A stretch of DNA of 64,000 nt from an uncultured Clostridia bacterium (GCA_947630725.1 CANRIS010000008.1:25700-89699), one strand, 5' to 3'; counted from the first letter of the stretch, positions 27,768 through 38,400 are shown. Made by a program: numbers and translations. Notes: generated from the letters alone by a model not told the origin.

Positions 27768-28940
27768 TCAATAATATACTTTGTCGGCATATTTCAGAAT
27801 GCTGTAGTCAATGCTTATGCCGAGCTTGTTTGCCGCCCCCTTGTTTATAATAATGTGGAGAGGAGCGTTATAGCTTTGGGGTATATCCTCACGCTTTTTG
27901 CCGCTCAATATACCTGCTGCGGTATTTACGAGAAATTCAGCCTTATCCCGGGGGCTGAACACTACCGATGCAAGGGGAGAGCCCTTCTGCAGAAACTCGT
28001 CTCCCGTCTGCGAAAAAACGGGTATGCACCTTATATAAAGTATGGAGCATATTTTTTCAGCCATTTTTTCGTCAGGCACCATTCCCGAATTTATCATAAA
28101 TGCGTCTATTCCGTTTTCGTCCGCAAGCTTAAGGGCGCTGTTTATATATTCGGCATAATATATGTCGGTATCCTCCGCCGAAGATACGCTTTCGTCCATT
28201 TTCAGGGAGCTTAAGGTTATGCCGAGAGACTTTGCCGCCGCAGCGTATCTGTCAATGTCTGCGGAAGCCTCGTCATAATAGACCATACCTAAATTTTTGA
28301 AATCGCAGATATTCTTATAGAATGTGAGCTGACCCTTGCAGTCAGAGCAGTTTATATGTACAGAGAAATTTTTTTCATCGTATAAATTTTCGCTCACTGT
28401 CGTGTCGGAGGCTTCCGGCTCGGAGCCAAAGCCCGAAAGCACGGGAACCCTCCCACGGGATATGTTCTGAGCAAAAAGGGCTGAGTCTGCGCCGGGGCAT
28501 ACTATAATATCGATCTTTTTTTCGTTTATGAGGTCATCAAGCTTTTTTTCGCAACTCTGCCTTGTATCCTCATTCAGATAAATGCACGCCTCGTTCGGAA
28601 ACTCCACATATCCGCCTGTATTTTTTTGTGAAAGATAGCCGACTATATCCCTGACATATACGTTTTCGGGGTCAAAGGGCAGCTCCTCGTCAATATTCAG
28701 CCAGCCGTCATTTTTCATTTTTCTGACTGCATAATACAACAGAGCGCCCGAGGAGCGGGAGGGGGCGTCGTCTACTATGGCGACCCCGAAGCTTTCTCCG
28801 TCGGAACGCTTGTCGGGCTTATATATGTTGTCGTGCAGACCCGATGTATACTGCTCCGCCTCCATAACGGCGTTGTCGTCCGTATGTACGCAGCCGCACA
28901 GACAGAAAATAATAAATAGACTTAATAATATTTTTTTCAT
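27768..28940 (-). CDS. Periplasmic-binding lipoprotein (ABC/BmpA-LacI-like fold)
   Basis: About 390 residues. The signal peptide with lipobox 'CLCGC' (Cys17 when started at 28940) marks a lipoprotein. The mature part looks like a type 1 periplasmic-binding protein ('DIIVCPGADSALFAQN', 'IDAFMINSGMVPDEKMAE', 'GSPLASVVFSPRDKAEF'), similar to ABC_sub_bind proteins. There is no ABC permease or ATPase gene nearby, so it probably delivers ligand to the adjacent MFS-sensor or phosphatase-sensor. The ATG at 28952 would add four residues but has no spaced ribosome binding site. Confidence 0.8.
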   Translation of the reverse strand: MKKILLSLFIIFCLCGCVHTDDNAVMEAEQYTSGLHDNIYKPDKRSDGESFGVAIVDDAPSRSSGALLYYAVRKMKNDGWLNIDEELPFDPENVYVRDIVGYLSQKNTGGYVEFPNEACIYLNEDTRQSCEKKLDDLINEKKIDIIVCPGADSALFAQNISRGRVPVLSGFGSEPEASDTTVSENLYDEKNFSVHINCSDCKGQLTFYKNICDFKNLGMVYYDEASADIDRYAAAAKSLGITLSSLKMDESVSSAEDTDIYYAEYINSALKLADENGIDAFMINSGMVPDEKMAEKICSILYIRCIPVFSQTGDEFLQKGSPLASVVFSPRDKAEFLVNTAAGILSGKKREDIPQSYNAPLHIIINKGAANKLGISIDYSILKYADKVYY

Positions 28941-28982
28941 AGAATATAACATCTCTGATTTTTTTAATACGACAGTTTTATG

Positions 28983-30980
28983 TCAGAGTATTTTGAGTAT
29001 AAGCATAGTTATATCGTCCCAAAGCTCTCTGCCGTTGTAGTGGAGCATAAGATCCCTGTCAACGGTCTCTGCAAGGGACAGAGCGGTATAATCCTCCGCA
29101 ACGGTTTTTCTCACAAGCTCCAAAAATCTTTCGTCCGAATAGAAGGTATCGTCTGCGCCCACAGCTTCGGGGATACCGTCTGTATAAATGAATATGCTTT
29201 CGCCCTTTTTGAGGGTAATGCTTTCGTCCTTATATCCGGTGTCCTCAAACAGTCCGAGAGGAAGGCTTACAGAGGCGTTGAGAAAATGAGGATCCTCATC
29301 GGATACTATGGGCTTGTTGTGACCTGCGTTGGCATATCTGAATACTCCCGTTTTTTTGTCGAGAACACCCAGAAATGCCGTTACAAACAGATTTTCGTCA
29401 TTGTTGCTGCAAAGTCTGTTGTTTATGCGTCTGAGAGTCTCGGCGGGGCCAAGATCCATTTCGCCGTATATCTGAACGAGTATTTTTGTCCTTACAGAGA
29501 AGAAGGATGCAGGCAGACCCTTGCCCGCCACATCGCCTACGAATACAAGAGTGTGATCCTCGTCTATGTCAAAGGCTGCATATACATCGCCGCCGACAAT
29601 TTTGGCAGGCTTCATATGAGCATATACCTCGGCTCTGCTGTCGGAGGGGAAGTCGGTACTCATAATGGAAAGCTGTATTTTGGCAGCGGTCTCCATTTCG
29701 GCCTTTACTTTTTCCTGATCGGCGGTTATTTCCTTTATTTCAGCCAGATATTTTTTAGTGTTTTTGGACATTTCGTGGAAGGTTTCTGCCAAAAGCCCGA
29801 CCTCGTCATCGGTGTTTATATCGCTTGTGTCAATATCCATATTGCCCTTGCCGAAGCTTGCGACCTTTTTGCTGAGCGACAGAAGGGGGTCTACTATCGA
29901 ACGACCCATTCTGCTTGACATAATTGCAAACAAGGGCAAAAGCATCAGAGCTATCACTAAATATGCTGCGATAAAAATGAACAGCAGTCTGCCCGTATGG
30001 CTCCTTATGGCGTTGTTGTTGCGTTCAAAGCCCTCGCTGTAGGTGGATACCGTTTCGTGGAGCTGATTCATGGCAAATTCAAAGCATATGGTAAAGCTTT
30101 TGTCGGGCAGCTTGTAGGAGATCCAGCAGGAGTCATCGTCTATGTACATTTCGCCTGTACGGGTCAGATCGAATTTTTTGGATGCGCCTTCAAAATCGTT
30201 TCCGCAAATTACCTTTTCGCCATCGGAGGTTATGAGGGCGATCTCCTGTATGGTTTTGAAATCATTTTTAAGCAGCGAAGTATAGAGATTGTTTATTTCC
30301 ATACTTATAACGGTTATGCCCATAAATTTGTCGTTCACGACAATGGGAGAAACATAGTCTATCTTCTGTTTTCCCGTTACGGCGCCGTTTATTACGCCTG
30401 TCCACAGGGGAGCCTTGGTGTTTTTGCAGTCCTGATACCACTTTTCAAGACGAAGATCCTTATAGCTGTCGCCATAATTTTCGTGTGTTCCGTCAATGAC
30501 AAGACCCGTTTCGGTCACCACAAATATGTCCAGATTGTCTAAATTTTCGGGATCATATTCGGAGTAGGTGCTTATATATTCTCTCAGGTCTGAAATACTG
30601 TTTATTTCGTCTATGGCGGCTTTCGTTTTTCCCTCGGCAAAGCCTACACCGTAGGAGACATCCACAGGCAGAGCATAATCGTCCGTATAGAGTATTTCGG
30701 CATAGTTGGCTATGCTTTTGCCTATCACCTCGCAGCTTGTAAAATTGTGCATTATGATGTCGAGACACGACTGTCCCAGATCGTCCGCATAGCCCTTTAA
30801 TGCGCTGAAAAGAGAGTTGTATGTATCCTCTTCAAAATCGGAGTATATACTTTCGTTTTCGGACAGTATTATTCTGTTCTGAGAGAACATAAACACGACC
30901 GAAAGAACCATAAAAACAGCGGTGGCTGTCAGCAGTGTGAAAATTATGGTTTTTTTAATTTTTCTTTCAATAGAATTCAA
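28983..30980 (-). CDS. Membrane SpoIIE/RsbU-type protein phosphatase with Cache sensor and HAMP
   Basis: The 665-residue protein has a membrane helix at about 12-32, a large extracellular double-Cache-like domain (about 40-320, with 'LWTGVINGAVTGKQKIDYVSPI'), a second helix at about 333-355, a HAMP domain and coiled coil (about 355-425), and a C-terminal PP2C_SIG phosphatase. The metal-binding motifs are intact: 'GGDVYAAF', 'GDVAGKGLPA', 'YANAGHNKP', 'YTDGIPEA' and 'WDDITMLIL'. Such enzymes dephosphorylate STAS proteins in response to an extracellular signal. No STAS gene is adjacent; the nearest candidate substrate is the STAS protein at 14552-14857. Confidence 0.92.
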   Translation of the reverse strand: MNSIERKIKKTIIFTLLTATAVFMVLSVVFMFSQNRIILSENESIYSDFEEDTYNSLFSALKGYADDLGQSCLDIIMHNFTSCEVIGKSIANYAEILYTDDYALPVDVSYGVGFAEGKTKAAIDEINSISDLREYISTYSEYDPENLDNLDIFVVTETGLVIDGTHENYGDSYKDLRLEKWYQDCKNTKAPLWTGVINGAVTGKQKIDYVSPIVVNDKFMGITVISMEINNLYTSLLKNDFKTIQEIALITSDGEKVICGNDFEGASKKFDLTRTGEMYIDDDSCWISYKLPDKSFTICFEFAMNQLHETVSTYSEGFERNNNAIRSHTGRLLFIFIAAYLVIALMLLPLFAIMSSRMGRSIVDPLLSLSKKVASFGKGNMDIDTSDINTDDEVGLLAETFHEMSKNTKKYLAEIKEITADQEKVKAEMETAAKIQLSIMSTDFPSDSRAEVYAHMKPAKIVGGDVYAAFDIDEDHTLVFVGDVAGKGLPASFFSVRTKILVQIYGEMDLGPAETLRRINNRLCSNNDENLFVTAFLGVLDKKTGVFRYANAGHNKPIVSDEDPHFLNASVSLPLGLFEDTGYKDESITLKKGESIFIYTDGIPEAVGADDTFYSDERFLELVRKTVAEDYTALSLAETVDRDLMLHYNGRELWDDITMLILKIL

Positions 30981-30985
30981 TCAAA

Positions 30986-31834
30986 TCACCCTGTATAAAT
31001 AATATTTCCGTTAAGGTCGGTTATTTTTTTTAGCGCAATAACAAGTCTGAAACCGTTGTGGCAATAAACTATGCGCTCTTTGTCATAGCTCAGCTCCTCT
31101 TTTGAGGAGTGTCCCGAAGAAAGTATTCTGTTTCCGTATATTCGTTTGTTGTCACAAACAAAAAAAGCCCCGCTGTGCATAGATCTTGCCCTTATTTTTC
31201 TGTCGATATCCGAGGGAAAATCTGCGGGCTTTATTTCGTAGTCCGAAAATGTCATTGTGCGGCGGTATGAGCCGTCGGTGACCGTATATTTTATGCCTTG
31301 GCACCCTGTGAGAAAATTATACAGGCCGTCAAGAAGATGGGGTATCATATCCTCCGCCATATCAAGGACTTCAAGGGCGTTTTCGTTCCCCTTAAGCTTT
31401 ATGACGGCGTCCTCTATGACCTCTCCCAAGTCGATTTGGGTATTTACCCTGTGTATGCAGATAGATGTACCGCGCTCATCCAGAAGAACCGTCCACAGGT
31501 GAGGATGATGGCCTCTGTTTGTCCGCAGATCCCCCGGATGTATGTTATAAAAATCCATATGGGAGAGAATATCCGCCGTAAGTATAAAGGGGCAGGCGTT
31601 CATAACAAAGCACTCTGCGTCCTTTATTTCGCTTATTCTCTGAGCAAGCTGCGCCTTTGTATCAATGATCTCAAGCTTCAGTCGGCTTTTGTATTTTTCG
31701 CCTGCCTCAAAGACATCGGGGCAGAGCCTTGACCTCGGAGAAAGAAAGTATTTTACATTGAATCTTTCGTCCGTCATAAGAGCGTCAAGGGCTCTTGTGC
31801 CGTAGCCCAGAAAGCCGACATCTATTTTTTTCAT
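30986..31834 (-). CDS. Formyltransferase-like enzyme (methionyl-tRNA/sugar formyltransferase family)
   Basis: The 282-residue protein has the formyltransferase N-terminal fold: Rossmann start 'VGFLGYGTRALDALM', the catalytic Asn-x-His in 'FYNIHPGDLRTNRG' (N97, H99), and Asp135 in 'TQIDLGEVI'. The 36-residue distance from His to Asp matches the family. The substrate is probably not tRNA, since the housekeeping enzyme is normally paired with def; a nucleotide-sugar or other amine is possible. The last about 80 residues are a distinct small domain. It sits five bases before the SpoIIE gene, so it is co-expressed with a signalling cassette, which is unusual. Confidence 0.75.
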   Translation of the reverse strand: MKKIDVGFLGYGTRALDALMTDERFNVKYFLSPRSRLCPDVFEAGEKYKSRLKLEIIDTKAQLAQRISEIKDAECFVMNACPFILTADILSHMDFYNIHPGDLRTNRGHHPHLWTVLLDERGTSICIHRVNTQIDLGEVIEDAVIKLKGNENALEVLDMAEDMIPHLLDGLYNFLTGCQGIKYTVTDGSYRRTMTFSDYEIKPADFPSDIDRKIRARSMHSGAFFVCDNKRIYGNRILSSGHSSKEELSYDKERIVYCHNGFRLVIALKKITDLNGNIIYTG

Positions 31835-31851
31835 ATCCGTCTACTTCCTTA

Positions 31852-32559
31852 TCACAAAGAATTCATATAGCGTATAAATTTTCGCTGAAAGCTGTCGCAG
31901 TATTTTCTGCCTATGGGCAGGACTGTGCCGTTGTTGAGATATATTTCGTTTTTTGAAAATTCGTCTATATATCTCAGGTTTACTATATAGCTGTTGTGGC
32001 ACCTGCAAAAGAACTCTCCGGGCAGCATACGCTCGATTTCGGTCATAGTCTGTCTGAAGGCGGTTTTGCCCTTTTCGGTATGTATATAGAGGCTGTGACC
32101 CATTATTTCGATATAAATAATATCGCTCGTATTTATTGTATGCGATTTGTTCTTAAAGTTGAGCAGGATCTGAGAGGTGTTGTGATTTATGCGCAGATCT
32201 GCCGAAATTGCGGTATAAAGCATATTGAAGTCTACGGGCTTTATGAGAAAGTGTATAGGCTGTATGCTGTAGCCGTCCCTGAGATAAGTCTCGTGAGAGC
32301 TGACAAAGATGATGCTTGTCATATCGTTCTTTTTTCTCATTTCACGGGCAAGGTTTATGCCGTTTCGGTCGGTCAGCTCTATATCTAAAATAATGAGGTC
32401 AAAGCTGTTGCCTGTTTCTATCGAATTTTCGAGAGCCTCTCCGCTGCCGAAAGGAGTAATGTTGTACTCTATACCCTTAAAATTCAGAACCTCGGTACAG
32501 AGTCTGCACAGATCCTTTCTTATTATGCTTTCATCATCGCAGATTGCTACTTTATACAT
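31852..32559 (-). CDS. LytTR-family response regulator
   Basis: The 235-residue protein has a receiver domain (1-120) with acidic pocket D8-D9 and phospho-acceptor Asp59 in 'LIILDIELTDRNG', followed by a LytTR DNA-binding domain (about 130-235). 'FFRCHNSYIVNLRYID' (here starting 'FFC') is the signature of the latter. It is the cognate regulator for the kinase encoded 17 bp upstream and probably also for the paralogous kinase at 23967-25628. It resembles AgrA/VirR-type regulators. Confidence 0.93.
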   Translation of the reverse strand: MYKVAICDDESIIRKDLCRLCTEVLNFKGIEYNITPFGSGEALENSIETGNSFDLIILDIELTDRNGINLAREMRKKNDMTSIIFVSSHETYLRDGYSIQPIHFLIKPVDFNMLYTAISADLRINHNTSQILLNFKNKSHTINTSDIIYIEIMGHSLYIHTEKGKTAFRQTMTEIERMLPGEFFCRCHNSYIVNLRYIDEFSKNEIYLNNGTVLPIGRKYCDSFQRKFIRYMNSL

Positions 32560-32576
32560 AAGCGTTCAACTCCGTT

Positions 32577-33959
32577 TCACTCTCGGTTGGATTTCGGAGA
32601 GATATTTTTGAGGGAGGTCTGCACCCTGAAAACACCGTTTCCGTAGTTTATATCAAGCAGAGAACAATATTTTTTGACTATGACGTTCATTTGTCTCATA
32701 CCAAAGCCGTGAACCGACTTGTTTGTTTTGGCGGTTTCAAACATACCCTGTTCGGAGTCCGAAACCACTATGGCGCCATTGTAGGAATTTTTGCAGCTTA
32801 TATTGAGAAAGCCCTTGTTCAGTCCTGCCGTAAATTCTATAAACTTCTTTTTCTTTTCGGGCATAGACCTACAGGCTTCTATTGAGTTGTCAAGCATATT
32901 TATGAGGAGCGAACAGAGGTCGCTGTCCGAAATATTAAGCTCCTCGGGTACGCTTATGTCAGCTCTGAAGCTTATGTTGTTTTCACGGGCTTTTTCAGCG
33001 GCGTTGCTGACGATGGCGTTTATTGTAAAATTTTCGCTGTAGTGAAATATGGCAAAATCCGAGAGCTGGTCGCTGAGTCTCTCTATATATCTGCCAAGCT
33101 CAGTTGTTTTTCCCTGTTTGTACATAAGACCCATGGCGATTATGTTGTTTTTCCATTCGTGGCGCATAGTCTGAGCATGATGGACGTTTCGCACCATGGA
33201 TTCATAATTTTTTCTTATGAGCTTGTTCTGTATCCCCAGAACCTGATTTTTTGTCATAGCCTGAGCATAGTTGTTGACGTGATATACATATGCGGCGACA
33301 AAGCTCACCACAAGGAGGTATAACACGGCGTTATATGCGATATAGCCGAAAAGCAGAGAGTCGGGGAGATCGTTTGCGGCGGCGCTTATATATTCGGGTA
33401 TGAATACTCCGAAGGCGACTCCGAAGAGATAGCGGAATACAAGCACTGCTGCGGCTGCCAGATTGAGCCATATAAAATATCGTATAAACTGTTTTTTTAT
33501 GTTAAGTATAACATAGATTATGATAAGGACAAATATTGCAAGAAGTATATATTTGCTCGAAAGTATCGCATCCGGAACGGGAGGCAGAAAAAGACTGCCC
33601 TCCGCAAAGGCCATACGGTTCGCAGCCAGCAGCGCCGAGGCTGCTGAAGGTATGATGAGAGTATAGTCGGGGCTGCCTGCAAGCACGTTAAAAAGAAACA
33701 GACCGCTCATCATTATGAATACAAACGAGAGCATACCTGCAGGAATTGCATAATAATTGGCGAAGCTCAGCACGCGGCGGTTTGTTTCGGGCGGTGTATT
33801 CGCATCTGTTTTGGACATATCAGCATATACCTCGGTATATTCGGAAAGAGGGTGATTTTCGGATGTTGAAAAATGTGTGAACTGATGTAAAAAGACAATT
33901 GTAGCCGTGCAGATAAGCACAAAAACAACAAGACAGATAAACTCTTTTTTGCCGAGCAT
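32577..33959 (-). CDS. GHKL-family sensor histidine kinase, second paralogue
   Basis: About 460 residues starting at the ATG at 33959, which follows GGAGGTATAAGG. An N-terminal helix is followed by a short extracellular loop of about 50 residues (much shorter than in the other kinase), six to seven membrane helices, and the kinase core. His267 lies in 'TMRHEWKNNI'; the N-box is 'NMLDNSIEA' and the G-box 'HGFGMRQM'. It heads the operon. Its kinase core and membrane region are clearly related to the gene at 23967-25628, so the two probably arose by duplication, with loss or gain of the extracellular domain. Confidence 0.9.
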   Translation of the reverse strand: MLGKKEFICLVVFVLICTATIVFLHQFTHFSTSENHPLSEYTEVYADMSKTDANTPPETNRRVLSFANYYAIPAGMLSFVFIMMSGLFLFNVLAGSPDYTLIIPSAASALLAANRMAFAEGSLFLPPVPDAILSSKYILLAIFVLIIIYVILNIKKQFIRYFIWLNLAAAAVLVFRYLFGVAFGVFIPEYISAAANDLPDSLLFGYIAYNAVLYLLVVSFVAAYVYHVNNYAQAMTKNQVLGIQNKLIRKNYESMVRNVHHAQTMRHEWKNNIIAMGLMYKQGKTTELGRYIERLSDQLSDFAIFHYSENFTINAIVSNAAEKARENNISFRADISVPEELNISDSDLCSLLINMLDNSIEACRSMPEKKKKFIEFTAGLNKGFLNISCKNSYNGAIVVSDSEQGMFETAKTNKSVHGFGMRQMNVIVKKYCSLLDINYGNGVFRVQTSLKNISPKSNRE

Positions 33960-33991
33960 CCTTATACCTCCTCTCCCAAAATTACAAGCAC

Positions 33992-34020
33992 ATTGTAGCA
34001 CAAACATTTTAAAAAAACAA
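33992..34020 (-). promoter_or_regulatory. Promoter of the sensing operon
   Basis: On the - strand, TTGTTT (34015-34020) and TACAAT (33992-33997) are spaced 17 bp, with an extended -10 TGC. The sequence TTTGTGCTACAAT is nearly the same as at the first kinase promoter. Confidence 0.55.
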
Positions 34021-34093
34021 TAGCGTCAACGGCTGTGTGTCACAGACAGCGCATTTGACGGCACAAACGACATAATTTGAATGTATGAATAAA

Positions 34094-34133
34094 AAAAGTC
34101 CCTGTTTGTCATGGGACAAAAACAGGGACTTTT
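34094..34133. terminator. Intrinsic terminator downstream of the PAP2 gene
   Basis: A 13-bp stem AAAGTCCCTGTTT/AAACAGGGACTTT (34095-34107 with 34120-34132) is flanked by A and T runs on both sides. It ends the PAP2 transcript on the - strand. Confidence 0.8.
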
Positions 34134-34183
34134 GCTTTGGGGTTTTTATTTGGGATTTTTATGCCGGAAGCCCTTGGCGGCTT

Positions 34184-35161
34184 TCAGGCTGTTTTGTTGA
34201 AAAAGCGTGAAAACTGCTTTATTATGGCAGGGGCGCCTGCTGTGAAATACATAAGGCAGATAAACTGCATAATTGCCTTTGCGAGGCCTGAGCCGAGACC
34301 CATACCCACAAGGACATCGGCAGCCGAGCCCGAAAGCTCGCTCAGAACGGTATAAGTGAATACACAGAATACGGCTCTGAATATTCTTTCGGTGTTTCCT
34401 ATATCGGTCGAGAATTTTATAAAACGTCTTTCAATGAACCAGCCTACAAAAAGACCTATGCCGCTGCCTGCGGTTTTGTAGGAGTCAACAGCCATTTTGG
34501 AGCCTTCGACAATGACCTTTCCGTCTGCGCCTATGTCGGAGGGATAGCTTTTGAGAGCCGCATAAAGTATGAGGAGAACGCAGAACGCTACGCCCACGAT
34601 CATTGCGGCAACATCTGCTCCGGGCTTGTTTTCGATGACGGGCATAAGCTTTGTCATTATAAAAAGCACCGCTGCGCCTATCACAAGAGCAACAACAACG
34701 TCCTGTGGAGTGTGTACGCCGAGATAGTTTCTCGAAAAGGCTATGAGCAGCACAATAACAACTAAAATTATGCGCAGAACCTTTGAAAACTTATATTTGT
34801 CGCTTTTGTATGCCGCAAGTCCTCCCCAGAAGCTTGTGGCGTTTGCCGTGTGTCCACTGGGGAAGGAATATCCCGTTGCATCGGCCATAGCCTCGGGTAC
34901 GGGGATTACCCTTGGGTCTCTTATCCACGGACGATAAACGCAAGCCGTTATTTTGATAAAACCGTTTATTATTCTGTTGGTATAAAGCGTAAACAAAAGA
35001 AATATACCCTCTCTTTTGTCATAGCACCAGTATATCAGTCCTATCGCAAACATAAGAACAGACGTTTCGCCAAGCTTTGTTACAATTTCAAAAAATGTGT
35101 TTAAAATACCTCCCGTTGCTTCTCTTAAATTCTGAAGCAGAAGCAAATAGCTTATATCCAT
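34184..35161 (-). CDS. PAP2-family membrane phosphatase
   Basis: About 325 residues, starting at the ATG at 35161 behind AAAGGAG. The three PAP2 motifs are intact: 'KITACVYRP', 'PSGHTAN' and 'SRNYLGVHTPQD'. There are about eight membrane helices; the catalytic residues are at the outer face. Members remove phosphate from phosphatidate, undecaprenyl diphosphate or similar lipids. The C-terminal membrane extension beyond the core makes it longer than simple BcrC-type enzymes. It is transcribed alone. Confidence 0.88.
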   Translation of the reverse strand: MDISYLLLLQNLREATGGILNTFFEIVTKLGETSVLMFAIGLIYWCYDKREGIFLLFTLYTNRIINGFIKITACVYRPWIRDPRVIPVPEAMADATGYSFPSGHTANATSFWGGLAAYKSDKYKFSKVLRIILVVIVLLIAFSRNYLGVHTPQDVVVALVIGAAVLFIMTKLMPVIENKPGADVAAMIVGVAFCVLLILYAALKSYPSDIGADGKVIVEGSKMAVDSYKTAGSGIGLFVGWFIERRFIKFSTDIGNTERIFRAVFCVFTYTVLSELSGSAADVLVGMGLGSGLAKAIMQFICLMYFTAGAPAIIKQFSRFFNKTA

Positions 35162-35396
35162 AAAGAGGTCTCCTTTCTTATAAAAATTTTGTTTTGGATA
35201 GTTGATGTATCCCAAAAGCTTTCTTTGTCACGGAACGATATGTGCCTGCGGCAAAGCAAAGCCTTTGATATGTAATTTATATAAGTATACCATAAAGATT
35301 CATACAAAACAAAGGATTTTACGCTCTCAAAACATAATTTTATGACGGCTGCGGTGTTTTGGCGTATACTCATATATAAATTCATATATAAAAATA

Positions 35397-35442
35397 AAAG
35401 GCAGGCGTACCGATATGAAATAAGCACGGCACGTCTGCCTTT
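35397..35442 (-). terminator. Terminator of the NlpC/5'-nucleotidase gene
   Basis: A 12-bp stem AAAGGCAGACGT/ACGCCTGCCTTT (one G-U pair) is followed on the - strand by TTTTATTTTTA. It lies 12 bp past the stop codon. Confidence 0.8.
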
Positions 35443-35453
35443 ATGTCGTATTT

Positions 35454-38400
35454 TTATGAGGCTGTCACCGAGTAGGACGCCGTCTTTGTTTCGCCGTCCC
35501 AGTCGGTTTTAACGCCGAGGGCGCTGCCCAATGCTCTGAAAGGAATATATATTCTTCCGTCCTTTATTTCTGCCTTTACGCCGTTTTCCATAACCGATGT
35601 CCTGCCGTCCACGGTCATTTCATAGCTTTCGGATGTAAAGGAGATAGTCTTGTTTCCCACATATATAAAGGCTGTCTTTGTTTCGGGATCCCAGCCTATC
35701 AGACTGCTTGCGTCTGCCGCCTCGGGGTCATCTCCCATAAGAGCGACAGCAGCAAATCTGAGAGGTACCATAACGGAGCTGCTCGCCGTCTGTATATAGG
35801 GGGCTGCGTCTATGGTATAGGTCTTGTCGCCTATGGAAATAACATTGTCGCCGGGTCTGAGGCTTATTTTTGCCGAAATAACGAGGGCGTCCGTAGTCGA
35901 TTCTGTGGGCTTTTCGTCTGTTTCGGCCGTTGTCTGCTCTGTGGATCGTTCGGTAACGGTGGTGAGCCTTGATGAGGATCTGGAACCCTTTCCGCTTGAC
36001 TTGCCCGTATAACCTGCTGCTGCCTTTGTGGTGGTTTCGTCAGGCTTGCTTTCTTCTGCCGCAGCTGTGGTTGTGGTCGGCTCTGTCGTATCGTCCGAAG
36101 GCTTTTCTCCCATCAGCACAAGCTGCGGAAAACCTCCGTTCCATGCGTCGAAGCTTTCTATTACGCCTGCGCCGCTGTAGTTGTTAACATATACCTCGGC
36201 CTGATCCTCATAGAGCTTTATGCCGTGAGGGCCGTCAGATACCGTAAACGAAAGCACTCCATCACTGCCTACAGTGGCCTTTGTTCTGACGCTATCCACA
36301 AAAAATTCAATCTCCGTGCCGCTTTCGGGCAGAGAATCATCGGCATTCTTTATTCTTACGTTAGCGGTATAATCTGTGGGGACATATTCTCCAACTGTTC
36401 TGATCCTTCCCGATGTGACGGGCAGATCCAAAGGCTTTGAGCCGTTTTCGGTGAGATAAGCTATATAGTCCGATACAGCCTCCATAAGTCCGCCGCCCTC
36501 TCCCGATATGGGTATATCGGCGAGAATGCCCGAGCCTATGACATAATCGTTTGACGCAAGTATTATGCGGCTTTCGGTGTCGTTTCGGTCAAGAGGTTCA
36601 GACTCACTGTCGAGATATACGGCCTTTACCTTGCTGCCCGATTCTCCGTTGGGGTCATATTCAAATCTCATACCGCCTATCTGCAAAAAGCTGCCCGAAT
36701 AGGAGGCGTTCATAAAGCCCGTTTGATTGTCCTGAGAGCTTACCGATGATACGGAGCCTTCAAGAAGATCATAGAGAACAGAGGGGCTTATGATCTTGTA
36801 TGTTACCGTATTTGCAAAGGGCAGGGCGTTTATTATGCTGCCCATGGTGATTTTTCCGTTTGGTATGGCGGAGCGGAAGCCGCCGCCGTTTTCTGCCGAG
36901 ACTACGGGCAGATCCTTAAGGTCATCGCCTATAATGCTCTTTGCGCTGTATATAATGCTGTCGGCAATAAGGCTGCCGAAGTTGGTTTCGCCGACTCTTG
37001 CCTCGGCTATCTGATTGATTGAGCCGCCCCAGAGGGTAGTATTTGTTTCGCCTACAACCTGCGAAAGCAGCTCTGACTGCTCTGAGCTTATTTCGTCTAT
37101 TTTTGCCGAAACATCGGGATCGGGAGCAATATCCTTAAGATCCTCAGCCGAAAGCTGGGTTTCGGATATGTCGGCATTGCCGTTTTCGTCCAGAACAATG
37201 TCCATTTTGCCCACAAGGGTGCTGCCTGTGCCTGTCTGCGCAACAAGTATGTCGCCGACCTTTTCATTTACGACAGAGTGGCTGTGGCCGTCAATTATAG
37301 CGTCAAGCTCTGTGCCTGCCATTTCTCTCGCTATGTCATAGCTTGTGTGGCCTGCCTCGTTTTGAAGTATGCCGAGGTGGGTTATCGCTATGATAACATC
37401 TGCGCCCTCCTGGTCAAGCAGCTCTGTCTGCTCCTTTGCTGCCTCCAGTTCATCGGTAAAGTCAATGCGCACGCCGCCGCCTGCGTTTGCGTTTGCCGAA
37501 GTTGATGTATTTACGGTGGTGAGGGCAAAAAATCCCACCTTTATGCCGTTCTTTTCTATAATAACATTTTGTCCGTTTGAGTCCTCAGTCTCAAAAAACG
37601 GTTTTCCCTCCGAATAGGTGTTGGCGGATATAATGGGAAAGTTCGCCATACCCATAAGCTTTTTAAGCTGATCGGCTCCGTTGTCGAACTCGTGGTTTCC
37701 CGCTGCCATAACGTCATAGCCTGCGCTGTTCATAAGCTCGATGACCGCCTCTCCCTTTGAAAGTGTGGCAAGAGCCACGCCTTGGGCTGCGTCACCGCCG
37801 TCTGCAAGTATTGAGTTTGCATACTGTTTTTTGAGAGCCGCTATCTTGTCGGCGCCTATTATGCTGTCGGAGCCTATGAGGTTTCCGTGCATATCGTTTG
37901 TGTGGAATATTGTCACGCTGCCCGACTTGTTTTCTTCGGTATTGTCATCGGTCTTATCTTCGGGGGCGTGTACGACTATGGCGCAGTTCAGATTGTCAAG
38001 CCATGTGGTGCCGTTGGCTCTGAGAGTCGAAAGGTCGTTTACTATAACGCTGCGGGGATCTATTATGCCTCCGTCCGGGTCATCGGGGCTGACAAGAGAG
38101 CTTACATCGTTTATAGTATAATACAGACCGCCCTCCTCGCCGAGATAGAGCATTTCGTGACCGGAAAACTGCAGAACGGAGCCCGAGGGCAGAGTGTTAA
38201 GCACATCGGTCTTTTCGGATACTGTCATACCCGACATATCTATCTTTTCTGCCGGCATAGCTGCCTGCCATGTGGTGTTTCTCGGAAGCTCAAGACCGAA
38301 GCATCTGTATACGTCCCTTACGAAAAGAGAGCAGTCCTGAGAGTCGAGCATACCGCCCCAGCCGTAGCGGTTGCCAAGCAGCTTGAAGGCCTGTGAAATA

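Noticed and set aside
29758..30042. STAS or sigma-factor gene next to the SpoIIE phosphatase
   Set aside because: Both strands were inspected; the only frames there are antisense shadows of the phosphatase gene.
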